From NCBI GenBank assembly GCA_900468805.1, contig UEIF01000040.1, positions 18,590 through 82,589 of the forward strand: a stretch of 64,000 nucleotides of DNA. The letters are read 5' to 3'. The notes beneath the pieces are model-generated. The model made no database searches. It saw only the letters and a list, made by a program, of their open reading frames with translations, and had not been told where the DNA came from. Both the position numbers and the translations under genes were made by a program. Source of the stretch: Hyphomicrobiales bacterium. GTDB lineage: Bacteria > Pseudomonadota > Alphaproteobacteria > Rhizobiales > Rhizobiaceae. Of this stretch, positions 53,788 to 63,408 are shown in pieces. Positions within the stretch are counted from its first letter, which is position 1. Every line of letters starts with the position of its first letter.

Positions 53788-55821
53788 ATGCTTAAATCGC
53801 CACAGAAGCTTGCTGTCGAAATCGGGGGTACGTTTACCGATATCATCCTTTTCGAGGATGACGGCAACCATCCGAAACTAACGACGCTAAAGGTTCCTTC
53901 TACCCCCCGCCAACCGGAAAAGGGCGTTTTGGCCGGCGTTGATCAGCTGGATGTCGCATGGGGCGAAATGCACGATGTTCTCCATGGATCGACCGTCGCT
54001 ACCAACGCCGTCCTCGAACGAAAAGGCGTGCCTACAGCCCTTGTGGTGACGAAAGGCTTTCAGGACATCCTGGAAATCCAACGCGGCGACAAGACCAACA
54101 TCTACGATATCTTCTATCGACGTTCGCTTCCCGTCGTGCCACGCGAGTGGGTCATTCCGATAAGCGAAAGGCTCGATGTCGGAGGTGACGTTCTAATCCC
54201 GCTTGCGGAAGACGAAGTGCGCGCGGCTGTTCCAAAGCTCGTCCAGGCCGGCATTCAGGCGGTCGCTGTTTGTTTTCTTCACAGCTACCGGAGTTCGCAG
54301 CACGAAGACCGCGTGAGAACGATTATCGAAGAAATCGCGCCCGACCTGCTGGTTCTGACGTCCTCTGAGCTCCTTCCCCAGTTTCGCGAATACGAGCGCG
54401 CCAGCACCGCGGCGATGAGCGCTTATATCTCGCCGATAATGTCGCACTACGTGGGCAAGCTGACTGATCAGCTTCGCGATCGCGGTTTCGGCGGCAGCCT
54501 GTTCATCACGCAGTCGAACGGGGGCGTGCTTCCGGCGAACGCGATCCGGCGCGAGGTCGTCAGAACGCTGCTGTCGGGACCCGCTGCGGGTGTCACGGGA
54601 GCGATCTACGCCGCGGAGCATGCGGGCTTCAAGAATATCATCACCTTCGATATGGGAGGTACGAGCACGGATGTCTGCCTGATCAACGACGGACAGCCGC
54701 TAATCACCACCGAAAATCAGCTGAACAACCTTCCCGTCGCGGTGCCGATGATCGACATCGCCACAGTTGGTGCCGGCGGCGGCAGCATTGCTACGATCGA
54801 CCGATACGGCATGATGCACGTAGGCCCGGAAAGTGCGGGCGCGGACCCGGGACCAGCGTGCTACGGACATGGCGGCAAATCACCGACAGTGACGGACGCC
54901 AATGTTGCAAGGGGCATCATTCGGCCGAAGACCTTCGCCGGCGGCAATTTCAAGCTCGACGCCGAGGCAGCGGCATCTGTGATCGACGCCCTTGGCGAAG
55001 ATCTCAAGATGTCCCCCGGCGAGGCTGCCGAGGCGGTCACGCGCATCGTGGAAGCGAACATGACGCAGGCAATCAGGCTGGTCTCAACCCAACGTGGCTA
55101 TGACCCGAGAGACTACGTGCTCGTCGCCTATGGCGGGGCTGGGCCGATCCACGCCGCTTCGGTGGCGAACGAGCTGGGCATCACCCGTGTGCTTGTTCCG
55201 CCGCACGCAGGCGTTCTCTCTGCGTTCGGACTGCTCGTCGCCGATATCGCGAGAGACTATGTCCAGACAGACGTCGCACTTGCGGCTGATCTCTCGCCAT
55301 CGGATTTTCAGGCCAAGATCGAGGTCCTGGCCACTAAAGCCCGCGGTGAGTTTGAGACGCACGGCTTCCGGGCGGACGAGCTCAAGCTCTTCGCAGGGCT
55401 AGACGTGCGCTATCAGGGGCAGGCGTTCGAATTGCCGATCTCTGTCAACCCGTCAGCGGTGACTTCCGAGTTCGTCACCTCGCGGCTTCATGACGCCCAT
55501 CGCAAACGGTACGGCTTCGCGTTCGAGAACGAAAGTGCGGAAGTTGTGAACTACCGTCTGAAGGTCGTGATCCCGCGCAAAACCAAGGATGTCTCGGCGA
55601 ACGTCAACGTTGCGGGGACTTTGGTTTGCGAAGAGGGATCAATTCTCCTCGATGGCAGCGCGCGTAACACCTTGTTCTGCAAGAGCGAAAGCTTGAGACC
55701 CGACAGCAGGATTGCCGGTCCCGCGGTGCTGGAGGCCGACACTTCGACCTGCTTCATTCCGGAGAATTGGACAGCCCGCCTCATGGAGAGCGGAAGCGTG
55801 CTTCTGGAGAGGAATATCTGA
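53788..55821 (+). CDS. hyuA: Hydantoinase/oxoprolinase family protein, subunit A
   Basis: 677 aa ATP-dependent ring-opening amidase subunit. The actin-like ATP site shows at AVEIGGTFTDIILFEDD (near residue 10) and FDMGGTSTDVCLINDG (about 290). GAGGGSIATIDRYGMMHVGP and GADPGPACYGHGG are strong family marks. Members open 5-oxoproline, N-methylhydantoin or hydantoin rings using ATP. The stop overlaps the hyuB ATG (ATGA), so A and B are made together. Confidence 0.93.
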   Translation: MLKSPQKLAVEIGGTFTDIILFEDDGNHPKLTTLKVPSTPRQPEKGVLAGVDQLDVAWGEMHDVLHGSTVATNAVLERKGVPTALVVTKGFQDILEIQRGDKTNIYDIFYRRSLPVVPREWVIPISERLDVGGDVLIPLAEDEVRAAVPKLVQAGIQAVAVCFLHSYRSSQHEDRVRTIIEEIAPDLLVLTSSELLPQFREYERASTAAMSAYISPIMSHYVGKLTDQLRDRGFGGSLFITQSNGGVLPANAIRREVVRTLLSGPAAGVTGAIYAAEHAGFKNIITFDMGGTSTDVCLINDGQPLITTENQLNNLPVAVPMIDIATVGAGGGSIATIDRYGMMHVGPESAGADPGPACYGHGGKSPTVTDANVARGIIRPKTFAGGNFKLDAEAAASVIDALGEDLKMSPGEAAEAVTRIVEANMTQAIRLVSTQRGYDPRDYVLVAYGGAGPIHAASVANELGITRVLVPPHAGVLSAFGLLVADIARDYVQTDVALAADLSPSDFQAKIEVLATKARGEFETHGFRADELKLFAGLDVRYQGQAFELPISVNPSAVTSEFVTSRLHDAHRKRYGFAFENESAEVVNYRLKVVIPRKTKDVSANVNVAGTLVCEEGSILLDGSARNTLFCKSESLRPDSRIAGPAVLEADTSTCFIPENWTARLMESGSVLLERNI

Positions 55822-57500
55822 TGACCAGCGTCGATCCCGTAACCTTCAACATTTTTACCAACAGCGTCCAGGCCATCTCCCAGGAGATGAGCAACGATTT
55901 CATTCGCACCGCATACTCCACCGTTATTCGTGAAGCTGCCGACTGCTCGACCTGCCTTGTCGACCGCAAGGGACGCGTGCTTGCGCAAGCCCAGAATATT
56001 CCGCTGCACCTGAACTCCGTTAGCCCGGCGGTTCAGGGCGCTCTGGCGAAGACGGATATCTCGGCGATGACAGAAGACAACGTCATCATCTTGAACGATG
56101 CCTATAACGGCGGGCAGCACCTGTCCGACATCTATCTGTTTTCGCCGATCATCCACGATGGGACCCTGATCGGTTTCTCGGGATCCGTCGGCCATCACGT
56201 CGATCTCGGCCATTCGCCCGGCTACAACCTTTACGCCCGGGACGTGTTCGAGGAACGCATGCGATTTACCCCGATGGTGTTTTCGCTTTCGCGCGACTGG
56301 AACGGAGGCATTCTCGAACAGCTTATCCGGGCGAACGTGCGCATTCCACGCGACACCATCGGCGACCTCAACGCGCAGCTTACTGCCAACGAGACCGGCC
56401 GCCGCCGCATGAAGGAACTGATCGGACGCTATTCGGTAGAGACTGTGATTGCCGCCTCCGACCAGCTGCTCGACTATGCGGAATCCTTTATGCGGGAGGC
56501 AATTCGAGACGTGCCGGACGGCACCTACTACGGAACCGACTACATCGATACTGACGGCCTCGATCTGAAGAACCTTGAAGTCAAGGTCGCCGTCACCGTC
56601 AAGGGTGGCTGCCTGCATCTCGACTTCGAGGGGACGTCGCCGCAGGTGCGCACGGCGATCAACTGCCCGCGCGCGTCGACGATTTCCTCCGCATACTCGG
56701 CTTTGAAAATGCTGCTGACGAAACCGGAGATTCCGCTCAACGACGGATCTTATCGCCCCATCTCGATCGCAGCGCCGGAGGGCAGCCTTGTCAATCCGAT
56801 ACCGTTCGCACCCGTAGAGGGCCGAAACGTGGTCGTCATGCGCGTCTTTCAGTCGATATTGCTCGCATTGTCGAAGGCGCTCCCGGACCGCATCCCCGCA
56901 CCCGGCTATGATACCCGCACCGAAGTAGACCTGCATTGGCAAGGCCGCCGCACCTATCATGCCATCAGCGAGCAGCTCGGCGGCGGTTATGGCGCAGGTC
57001 CGCGAAATGACGGAGCCGATCAGCTCGACGATCCACTTGGCAACTGCCGAAACACGCCGGTCGAAGCCTTGGAGCTCTCGCAGTCGTTCTTTCGCGTCGA
57101 ACGCTACGAACTTCGCCCCGATTCAGGTGGCGCTGGACGACAGCGCGGTGGTCTCGGAGCGGTGCGGACCTATCGGTTCCTCGAGGACGGCGTTCATATG
57201 AGCGTCTATTCGGACCGCTTCGAAAACAAGGCCCCCGGTGTCCAGGGAGGCCACGACGGAACCACGGCGTACATCAAGATCACCCGAGAGAACGGCAGCG
57301 TCGAGCATCTCCCGCCTAAGGGTGCCTCGATCCTCAACCGCGGTGACCAGCTTGAGGTCGCGATCGGGGGTGGCGCTGGTTACGGCGATCCGGCAACGAG
57401 AGATAGGGATCTGGTGGCATCCGATCTGCGTTCAGGAAAGGTAACGAACACATCAAGCGCCGCCTATGACGCACCTCAGGAAAGCGCTGCTGATGCTTGA
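55821..57500 (+). CDS. hyuB: Hydantoinase/oxoprolinase family protein, subunit B
   Basis: 559 aa. Typical B-subunit blocks: VTFNIFTNSVQAISQEMSND, TVIREAADCSTCLVDRKGRV, ILNDAYNGGQHLSDIYLFSP, GHHVDLGHSPGYNLYARDVF, and the C-terminal RGGLGAVRTYRF and GGGAGYGDPATRD. It forms the heteromer with HyuA. Usual members are 520-580 aa. It overlaps the next gene by 8 bp. Confidence 0.93.
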   Translation: MTSVDPVTFNIFTNSVQAISQEMSNDFIRTAYSTVIREAADCSTCLVDRKGRVLAQAQNIPLHLNSVSPAVQGALAKTDISAMTEDNVIILNDAYNGGQHLSDIYLFSPIIHDGTLIGFSGSVGHHVDLGHSPGYNLYARDVFEERMRFTPMVFSLSRDWNGGILEQLIRANVRIPRDTIGDLNAQLTANETGRRRMKELIGRYSVETVIAASDQLLDYAESFMREAIRDVPDGTYYGTDYIDTDGLDLKNLEVKVAVTVKGGCLHLDFEGTSPQVRTAINCPRASTISSAYSALKMLLTKPEIPLNDGSYRPISIAAPEGSLVNPIPFAPVEGRNVVVMRVFQSILLALSKALPDRIPAPGYDTRTEVDLHWQGRRTYHAISEQLGGGYGAGPRNDGADQLDDPLGNCRNTPVEALELSQSFFRVERYELRPDSGGAGRQRGGLGAVRTYRFLEDGVHMSVYSDRFENKAPGVQGGHDGTTAYIKITRENGSVEHLPPKGASILNRGDQLEVAIGGGAGYGDPATRDRDLVASDLRSGKVTNTSSAAYDAPQESAADA

Positions 57501-58515
57501 CCTCATAGCAGATATCGCCGGTCAACCGGATGCGCTTTTGCAAAATGCCTCATTGCTGGAAAGGGCCTACAACGAGACCCCCGACTGGGTCGGCAACGAA
57601 GGTCTCGTTGTGACCGGTATGGCGACATCCTTGTGGGCCTGGCACTCCGCTGGCCTGGTTCTTCAAAACGAGCGCGTTCGCGTAACCATCGCCGATACAA
57701 GCGAATATCTGCGCTATGGTCTGGCAGCTCAAGACACCTGCCCGGTGATGATCACCAGCAGGTCGGGCGAGTCCGCCGAGATCATCAAGTTGCTGGATGT
57801 GATGGGCGAACGGCAGGTCATCGCGCTCACGGCCTCCGCTCAGAGTTCACTCTCGACCCGGGCAGGCATGGTGCTCCACTTCGAAGCAGAAGAAGCAGCT
57901 TTCTACAATACTAAGTCGTTCCTGCTGACCATGTGCATGGCGCTCGCCAGCTCGGCAGGCATCGCGTCGCGAGCAGATCTCGCACCTCTCGCCTGGGTCG
58001 GCCGTCTCGCAACCCTTGTCCGGCGGTTGACCGTGCTCGACCAAAGCATTTTCGAGCCCGCCGGCCAAGCGATCGCCGCGGCTCGGGTTGTCCTCGTGAC
58101 TGGCCGTGGCCATTTGATTGGCGTCGCGCAGCAGGCCGCGCTCGATCTGCAGGAGGGCATGCAGATAGCGGCTCTTCCAGTTCCAGGCGGTCTCCTCAGG
58201 CATGGACCCATGGAACTTGTGCAGCTTGGTGACAGCGCCGTCGTCATGATGGTTCCGGCTGACCACATGCAGGAAACGAACCTCAAGGCCGTTTGCGATT
58301 TGGTCGATATCGGCGCAACGGTGATTGTGATCGCGACGGAGGGGGTCGAAATACCCCAAGGCGCGGTGGGACTGCATGTCCCTGCAAGCGAGCCCACCCT
58401 GACACCCATGCTTTTTGCCGTGGCGTTGCAGCGCGTCACGGTGTCGATCGCCCAAGCACTAGGCATGTCCTCCATCACGCCAAGTCTGATCCCAAAGATC
58501 ACGAGGGTCGAATAA
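57493..58515 (+). CDS. SIS-domain protein, GlmS/FrlB-like isomerase or deglycase
   Basis: 340 aa from the ATG at 57493 (an in-frame ATG at 57466 adds nine). Two SIS domains: the first with MITSRSGESAEIIKLLDVMG (phosphosugar loop), the second with LDLQEGMQI and LLRHGPMEL, which keep the Glu and His that are catalytic in GlmS and in fructosamine deglycases. It lacks the glutaminase domain of GlmS. Length and the PfkB kinase next to it fit a phospho-fructosamine deglycase better than a synthase. Its end overlaps the kinase start by one base. Confidence 0.85.
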   Translation: MLDLIADIAGQPDALLQNASLLERAYNETPDWVGNEGLVVTGMATSLWAWHSAGLVLQNERVRVTIADTSEYLRYGLAAQDTCPVMITSRSGESAEIIKLLDVMGERQVIALTASAQSSLSTRAGMVLHFEAEEAAFYNTKSFLLTMCMALASSAGIASRADLAPLAWVGRLATLVRRLTVLDQSIFEPAGQAIAAARVVLVTGRGHLIGVAQQAALDLQEGMQIAALPVPGGLLRHGPMELVQLGDSAVVMMVPADHMQETNLKAVCDLVDIGATVIVIATEGVEIPQGAVGLHVPASEPTLTPMLFAVALQRVTVSIAQALGMSSITPSLIPKITRVE

Positions 58516-59489
58516 TGGTCAATGTTCTTGCCGTAGGCGACTTCACTGTTGACCAAGTGATGGGCAGGTTGGGCGAGCTTCCGGCCTGGGGCACCGAAGT
58601 CGAGGTGGATTCGCTGGAGATACGGCTTGGCGGCAATTCCGGAAATTTCGCCGTTTCCGCCGCGAGTCTCGGACTTGAGGTCACTGCTGTCGGGCCGCTG
58701 GGTGATGACGCCAATGGTGGCTGGGTGCGAGCGCAACTTGAGCAGGTCGGCGTAGACACCGCATCGATAAGCACCTTTTCGGAGCCGACGAGCATCACGG
58801 TTGCACTGGTTCGTGGCGATGGCGAGCGCTCGTTCATTACCTATCCAGGGGCACTGGCGCGACTCGGAGAGGTCGTCAGTGACATCACGTCCTCGAAGGT
58901 TGACGTCGCCTTGTTTTCTGGTTGGTGTCAGCCTCCGCGGATTGAACCGGCGATCTTGGTTGAGGCGTTTTCACGCTTGAGAGACAACGGGACGGTTGTC
59001 GCAATCGATCTTGCCTGGTCCCATAAGAGCTGGGCGGACATAAAGCAGTTGAAAGCGGTTCTGCGCGAAGCGGACATCGTTTTCATGAACAATGACGAGG
59101 CCTGCGCCGTCACCGGCATCACCAATGTCCACCTGGCCGCCGTGGAGCTTGGACACCAACTTGGTAGGAAGACCGTGATTGTAAAATGCGGTTCAGCAGG
59201 GGCCGTTGGGTATGAACCGGGAACCGGACTGGTCGAGATTGGTGCTCTGAGAATTGCAGACCCGGTCAGCGCGGTCGGCGCGGGCGATGCATTCAATGCT
59301 GGCTTTCTTCACGCCCTTTTCGAGCAAAAACTCGCTTTCCCCGACGCGGTCAGGTTCGCTTGCGATTTAGCGAGCTGGCAGCTTGAGAACGGCCGCGCCT
59401 TACAGGTCGCCACGGCGACCATTACTGCCTATGCGGCCTCCCGCGCGCGAAGGCAGATAGCAGAGAGGATAAACGATGGCCAAACTTGA
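58515..59489 (+). CDS. PfkB-family carbohydrate kinase
   Basis: 324 aa ribokinase-like enzyme. N-terminal GGNSGNFAVSAASLGLEVTA VGPLGDDANG, and C-terminal DPVSAVGAGDAFNAGFLHAL with the catalytic GAGD Asp. In known frl/fra systems a kinase of this family phosphorylates the fructosamine before the SIS deglycase acts. Here the SIS gene overlaps it directly, and its own end overlaps the ABC ATPase by 14 bp. Confidence 0.88.
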   Translation: MVNVLAVGDFTVDQVMGRLGELPAWGTEVEVDSLEIRLGGNSGNFAVSAASLGLEVTAVGPLGDDANGGWVRAQLEQVGVDTASISTFSEPTSITVALVRGDGERSFITYPGALARLGEVVSDITSSKVDVALFSGWCQPPRIEPAILVEAFSRLRDNGTVVAIDLAWSHKSWADIKQLKAVLREADIVFMNNDEACAVTGITNVHLAAVELGHQLGRKTVIVKCGSAGAVGYEPGTGLVEIGALRIADPVSAVGAGDAFNAGFLHALFEQKLAFPDAVRFACDLASWQLENGRALQVATATITAYAASRARRQIAERINDGQT

Positions 59490-60213
59490 AATAGACTCTG
59501 CCAGCGTCGCCTATGGTGATCGCACAATCCTAGAAAGCATCGATCTCAACGTAAACGCGGGCGAGATCGTCTGCCTGATCGGCGCAAGCGGATGCGGTAA
59601 GTCCACTTTGCTCAACGCGGTCGCGGGCCTCGTGCCGCTAAGATCGGGTACAATTCTCCTGGACGGCAAGGCTGTCGCCGGGCCGTCCGCCGACCGTGTC
59701 ATGGTTTTTCAGGATGACGCGGTGTTTCCGTGGATGAAGGTTCGCGAGAACGTCGAGTTCGGGCTCAAGATCAAGGGTGTGCCGGCTTCGGAACGAGAGC
59801 GCATCATCGATGAGAAATTGCTGGCCGTCGAGCTTTTTCAGGCGCAGCATCTCTATCCGCGCCAGCTATCCGGGGGCATGCGCAAGCGCGTTGATCTGGC
59901 CCGCGCACTCGCGGTTAGCCCGAGTGTGATCCTCATGGACGAGCCTTACGGTGCGCTGGACGCCATGACCAAGGAGCGGCTGCAGCTTCAGTTTCTGAAG
60001 GTCTGCACTGACACGAACGCGACCTCGCTCTTCGTCACCCACGACATTGAGGAGGCACTCTTCCTTGGCGACCGGATTGTCGTCCTTGGGCGTAATCCAG
60101 GACACATCGCGAATATTATCGAGGTCCCATTCGGCGTTGAGCGCCCACTTGAACTAAAACGTTCGGGGGAATTCCAACGCCTCCGCGGCGAGGTCGCCGA
60201 TCTCATTTTGTAG
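59476..60213 (+). CDS. ABC ATPase, NitT/TauT type
   Basis: 245 aa. Walker A GASGCGKSTLLNAVAG, signature LSGGMRKRVDLARALA, Walker B VILMDEPYGALDAMTKERL, H-loop FVTHDIEEALFLGDRIVV. It belongs to the SsuB/TauB/NrtD group that imports small organic nitrogen or sulfur compounds. It works with the permease and binding protein that follow. Confidence 0.93.
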   Translation: MAKLEIDSASVAYGDRTILESIDLNVNAGEIVCLIGASGCGKSTLLNAVAGLVPLRSGTILLDGKAVAGPSADRVMVFQDDAVFPWMKVRENVEFGLKIKGVPASERERIIDEKLLAVELFQAQHLYPRQLSGGMRKRVDLARALAVSPSVILMDEPYGALDAMTKERLQLQFLKVCTDTNATSLFVTHDIEEALFLGDRIVVLGRNPGHIANIIEVPFGVERPLELKRSGEFQRLRGEVADLIL

Positions 60214-60222
60214 GAGCAAGCA

Positions 60223-61077
60223 ATGACCATCGTATCTTCTGCGCACGAGCGAAAACCGGCGAACACGGTGCTCCCGACTTCGGCGCGTGCACATCGGGGA
60301 AAGTTGGCGAAAGCCCTCCTGATACCTGTGGCGATTGTTGCGCTCTGGACCGCTGTCACGTGGCGGGGGGCAGTCGATCCGATCTTCTTGCCTTCTCCGT
60401 TTGACATCGTCCAATCCATCAAGGACCTATGGCCGCTGCTTCCGAGCAGTCTCGCCGCGAGCCTCACAATGACCCTTGGCGGGTTTCTTGGAGGCTCCGC
60501 GCTCGGGCTCGCCATGGGTTTGTTGATGGCATACAGCCGGCTCGCCAGAGAAGTCTTCGGTGGCGTGTTGGACTTCCTCCGCCCCGTCCCGATCTTCGCG
60601 CTTATTCCGCTCTTCATATTATGGTTCGGCCTGGGCGTGACGCCTCAGGTGGTGATGATCATGCTCGGGACGTCGCTGATCATCGGCGTCTCGACAATCG
60701 AGGCGATCAAGAACGTGCCTTCGGTTTACATCAGAGCAGGGCTGGTCTTTGGAGCAAGTCGCTGGACGATCTACCGCCGCATAATCCTGCCAGCGATTTT
60801 CCCCCACCTGCTTGGAGCGGTCCGTGTCGCGGCCGCAGCCTCGTGGGGGCTGAATGTGGCGGCTGAATATGTGGGCGCCCAAGTCGGTCTCGGCCACCTG
60901 ATGATCATCCGGGTTCAATATCTGGATACCGCCGGCATTCTCTCCATCGTTCTCATCTACTGCCTGCTGGCCGTCGCACTCGACAAGGTGGTCGTGGCCG
61001 TCGAGAGACCTTTGACGCGATGGACCGAAAAGGGGGCCGGCACGAACGTCGTCGGGGCGATCACCGGCGCAAACTGA
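60223..61077 (+). CDS. ABC permease, NitT/TauT type
   Basis: 284 aa with about six membrane segments. Family blocks: LPSSLAASLTMTLGGFLGGS, LDFLRPVPIFALIPLFILWF GLG, EAIKNVPSVYIRAGLVFGAS (EAA-type loop), and AAASWGLNVAAEYVGAQVGL GHLM. It forms the channel of the second importer in the island. Confidence 0.93.
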   Translation: MTIVSSAHERKPANTVLPTSARAHRGKLAKALLIPVAIVALWTAVTWRGAVDPIFLPSPFDIVQSIKDLWPLLPSSLAASLTMTLGGFLGGSALGLAMGLLMAYSRLAREVFGGVLDFLRPVPIFALIPLFILWFGLGVTPQVVMIMLGTSLIIGVSTIEAIKNVPSVYIRAGLVFGASRWTIYRRIILPAIFPHLLGAVRVAAAASWGLNVAAEYVGAQVGLGHLMIIRVQYLDTAGILSIVLIYCLLAVALDKVVVAVERPLTRWTEKGAGTNVVGAITGAN

Positions 61078-61143
61078 CATGGCACTCTGGCGGTGCCAAT
61101 AACGATAAGCCAGCACGTCAACCAACAACCAGAGGTGAAAAAG

Positions 61144-62238
61144 ATGAATAGGATCAGGCAATACCTGGCCGCTATCGGTATGACCATATCGGCCCTTACA
61201 GCAAGCGTGGCGCACTCTGATGAGATCAAGACGGTAAAGATGGGGATTACGCCCTATTTCGACTACATGCCTTGGGTACTGGCCAAGGACATGGGTTTCG
61301 ACAAGGAGCTTGGCATAGATCTGCAGCCCGTCACCGTTGCAACCACACCGCAGGGAGTTGCAGCAATGCGGCAGGGCAGCGTGGACGTCGTTTCGTCCTG
61401 CCACGTCTGCGACTTTCCGCTCTATAAGTCGGTCCCTTCACTCCGGAGCTGGCTCATCACAGACCAGTTCAAGGGCTTCATCGTCATCGGTAGGAAAGGC
61501 ACTCAAACCTATCACGACGTTGTGGCTGGCTCGGACCCTAAGACTGCAAAAGAAAACATCCTTAAAGGATTTTCCGGAAAGACTTTTGCGCTGATGCCGG
61601 CAAGCTTCAAGCCGCTTTTGTCCTCGGCTTTGTCACAGGCAGGAATGAAATACGAGGACGTTAAAATCCTGGAATTTGGCGACGACGCCCAGGCCGCTCT
61701 GGCGTTCCAGAGGGGCGAGGGTGACTACTACATGGGCAGTCTCACACAAGAGATCAAACTGCTCAGCAGTCCAGACAAATACGTTAACGTCGGTGGATCA
61801 GAAATCCTTGGTCCGGCGGGCCTGTGGTACTCAACGATGGTATCCACAGACGACTGGCTGAAAGCTAATAATGACACCGTGGTCAAGCTTTCGGCGATCT
61901 GGTTCCGGGTCTCGCGATATTTGAATGAGAACTACGAACAAGCAGCCCCCAAGCTGATCGCGATCAACAACGACCGCGCGGCCGCGTCGTTTACCCCCGA
62001 TGAGTTCAAAGCAATGTTCAGCTTGTTGAGCTTTCCAACACTGGAGTCGGCATCATCGACGGTCTTCAGCAAAGACAGCGACCTTTACTGGAAGAATTCT
62101 GTGATGTTTTACGAGCAGCAGAATTCCAAGGATCTTCCGCAAGGGACAGCCGCCGATGGCAACGCTTTGGAGGAAGGCTTCTTCGCGAAACTCTCGGCGG
62201 ACAAGAAGCTGGTTGATTGGGTCAACAAGCCCTTCTAA
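61144..62238 (+). CDS. ABC solute-binding protein, NitT/TauT type
   Basis: 364 aa from the ATG at 61144 with signal peptide (AAIGMTISALTASVAHSDE). NMT1/SsuA-like fold: MGITPYFDYMPWVLAKDMGF, VATTPQGVAAMRQGSVDVVS, FALMPASFKPLLSSALSQAG, FGDDAQAALAFQRGEGDYYM. This group binds compounds such as taurine, pyrimidines or hydantoin-like molecules. A strong terminator follows, ending the plus-strand operon that began at the aldose epimerase. Confidence 0.9.
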   Translation: MNRIRQYLAAIGMTISALTASVAHSDEIKTVKMGITPYFDYMPWVLAKDMGFDKELGIDLQPVTVATTPQGVAAMRQGSVDVVSSCHVCDFPLYKSVPSLRSWLITDQFKGFIVIGRKGTQTYHDVVAGSDPKTAKENILKGFSGKTFALMPASFKPLLSSALSQAGMKYEDVKILEFGDDAQAALAFQRGEGDYYMGSLTQEIKLLSSPDKYVNVGGSEILGPAGLWYSTMVSTDDWLKANNDTVVKLSAIWFRVSRYLNENYEQAAPKLIAINNDRAAASFTPDEFKAMFSLLSFPTLESASSTVFSKDSDLYWKNSVMFYEQQNSKDLPQGTAADGNALEEGFFAKLSADKKLVDWVNKPF

Positions 62239-62289
62239 TCGATTTTCTCAATTCCTTCCCAGCAAGGTCTCACTGTGATCTTGGCACTT

Positions 62290-62318
62290 CCCCGGCAATC
62301 TCTGCCGGGGCTTTTTAG
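62290..62318 (+). terminator. Intrinsic terminator at the end of the catabolic operon
   Basis: Perfect 7-bp stem CCCCGGC / GCCGGGG with an AATCTCT loop and CTTTTT, 52 bp after the binding-protein stop. Confidence 0.9.
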
Positions 62319-62668
62319 TTAACAGCTCACCGACTACATTATCCAATCTCGAACGGTTAAATCCTTCAAGTCTGGTGATCGCTGCCGCGATTTGGAACTC
62401 GTCGATTGAAAGGAATAGGTATTGTCCGCTGGCATTGTCGCCTTCTGCGCCATGGCTGGGGTGCCGAAACGATGGCCCTCTGTGCAAGGGCGCTTGAAAG
62501 TAGAAAGAGTCGTGCTGGCTCCGTAATGATGGAACCTGATGCAGAATCCGGGCTGCCGAAATTCACCAGATATTGCAATAGTTTAGAGATTTACAAATGC
62601 GGGTAGCGGCGTACCTGGGGCGCAGCTATTTATCACCTTACGCAGATGCGTCCGAGTGCGAGTTAAAG
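62319..62668. other. Intergenic, no gene seen
   Basis: Short frames only, none with a ribosome site or known domain. It separates the catabolic island from the broken GDSL gene. Confidence 0.4.
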
Positions 62669-63408
62669 ATGTCGAACGATCAAGTGAACTGGCTCTTAAA
62701 GCGCATCCAACCCGAGCGGAGCCTGGCATCCCTCCCCGGAGGCGCCGATTTCGACCAGGCCGCTCATGCCGCGCTTCTTGGCCTTTCTGCCGAGGTCTAT
62801 GCCGCCGAAGTTGGCCGCTTGTAGAGGGAGGCCTCGGAAGCAGCCAACGTCCTGCTAGCGAGCGACGCTGTGGGATTGATGATCGATCGTCTGCCCCTCC
62901 GGACGGAGCCAACATCATTGTGTTCGGCGACAGCCTGACGTCCGACCCACAGTCCTGGGCAGTAATTCTGCGGGAGATGTTGAAGATGCGCCGGGGCGCC
63001 GATAAGATTTCGATGACCATCAGCGCTGTCGCATGGGGAGACGACAACCCATGGTTCGTCCGGTTTGGAGAGATCGCCAGGGCGCAGCCGGACTGGGTCA
63101 GGGACATCTCAATTTCGAGCTTCCATCACAGTATCCCCGAAATTATCGAGTTTGAGGGCAAGGTCAGCATCATGGCGACCACCGAAGGCCTCGAGATAGC
63201 ACACAACAGCATCTTCGATGGCATCGAGATCTTCGTTCCCGATGGCAAGGAACTCGTGAAGGAAGAACTGACGGTCACTCGGATGGTGATGGACCTGGAT
63301 GCGGTTGAGTTATGGGGTCCGCGGTCCGATCAGGAGCTCTCGACCGATGCCACATGGGACCTTGCCGCCAAGGCTTCGACCGACGACTTACCGGTTGTGT
63401 ATGCGTGA
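62669..63408 (+). pseudogene. GDSL/SGNH hydrolase, broken
   Basis: From the ATG at 62669 the frame gives NDQVNWLLKRIQPERSLASL and AALLGLSAEVYAAEVGRL, a TAG at 62822, then REASEAANVLLASDAVGLMI DRLPL in the same frame. Homology then moves to another frame with GANIIVFGDSLTSDPQSWAV ILREMLK, the GDSL block. So a stop and a frameshift break the gene. Past about 63100 the open frame (IIEFEGKVSIMATTEGLEIA, DGIEIFVPDGKELVKEEL) no longer looks like a GDSL enzyme and may be a fused remnant. Confidence 0.6.
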
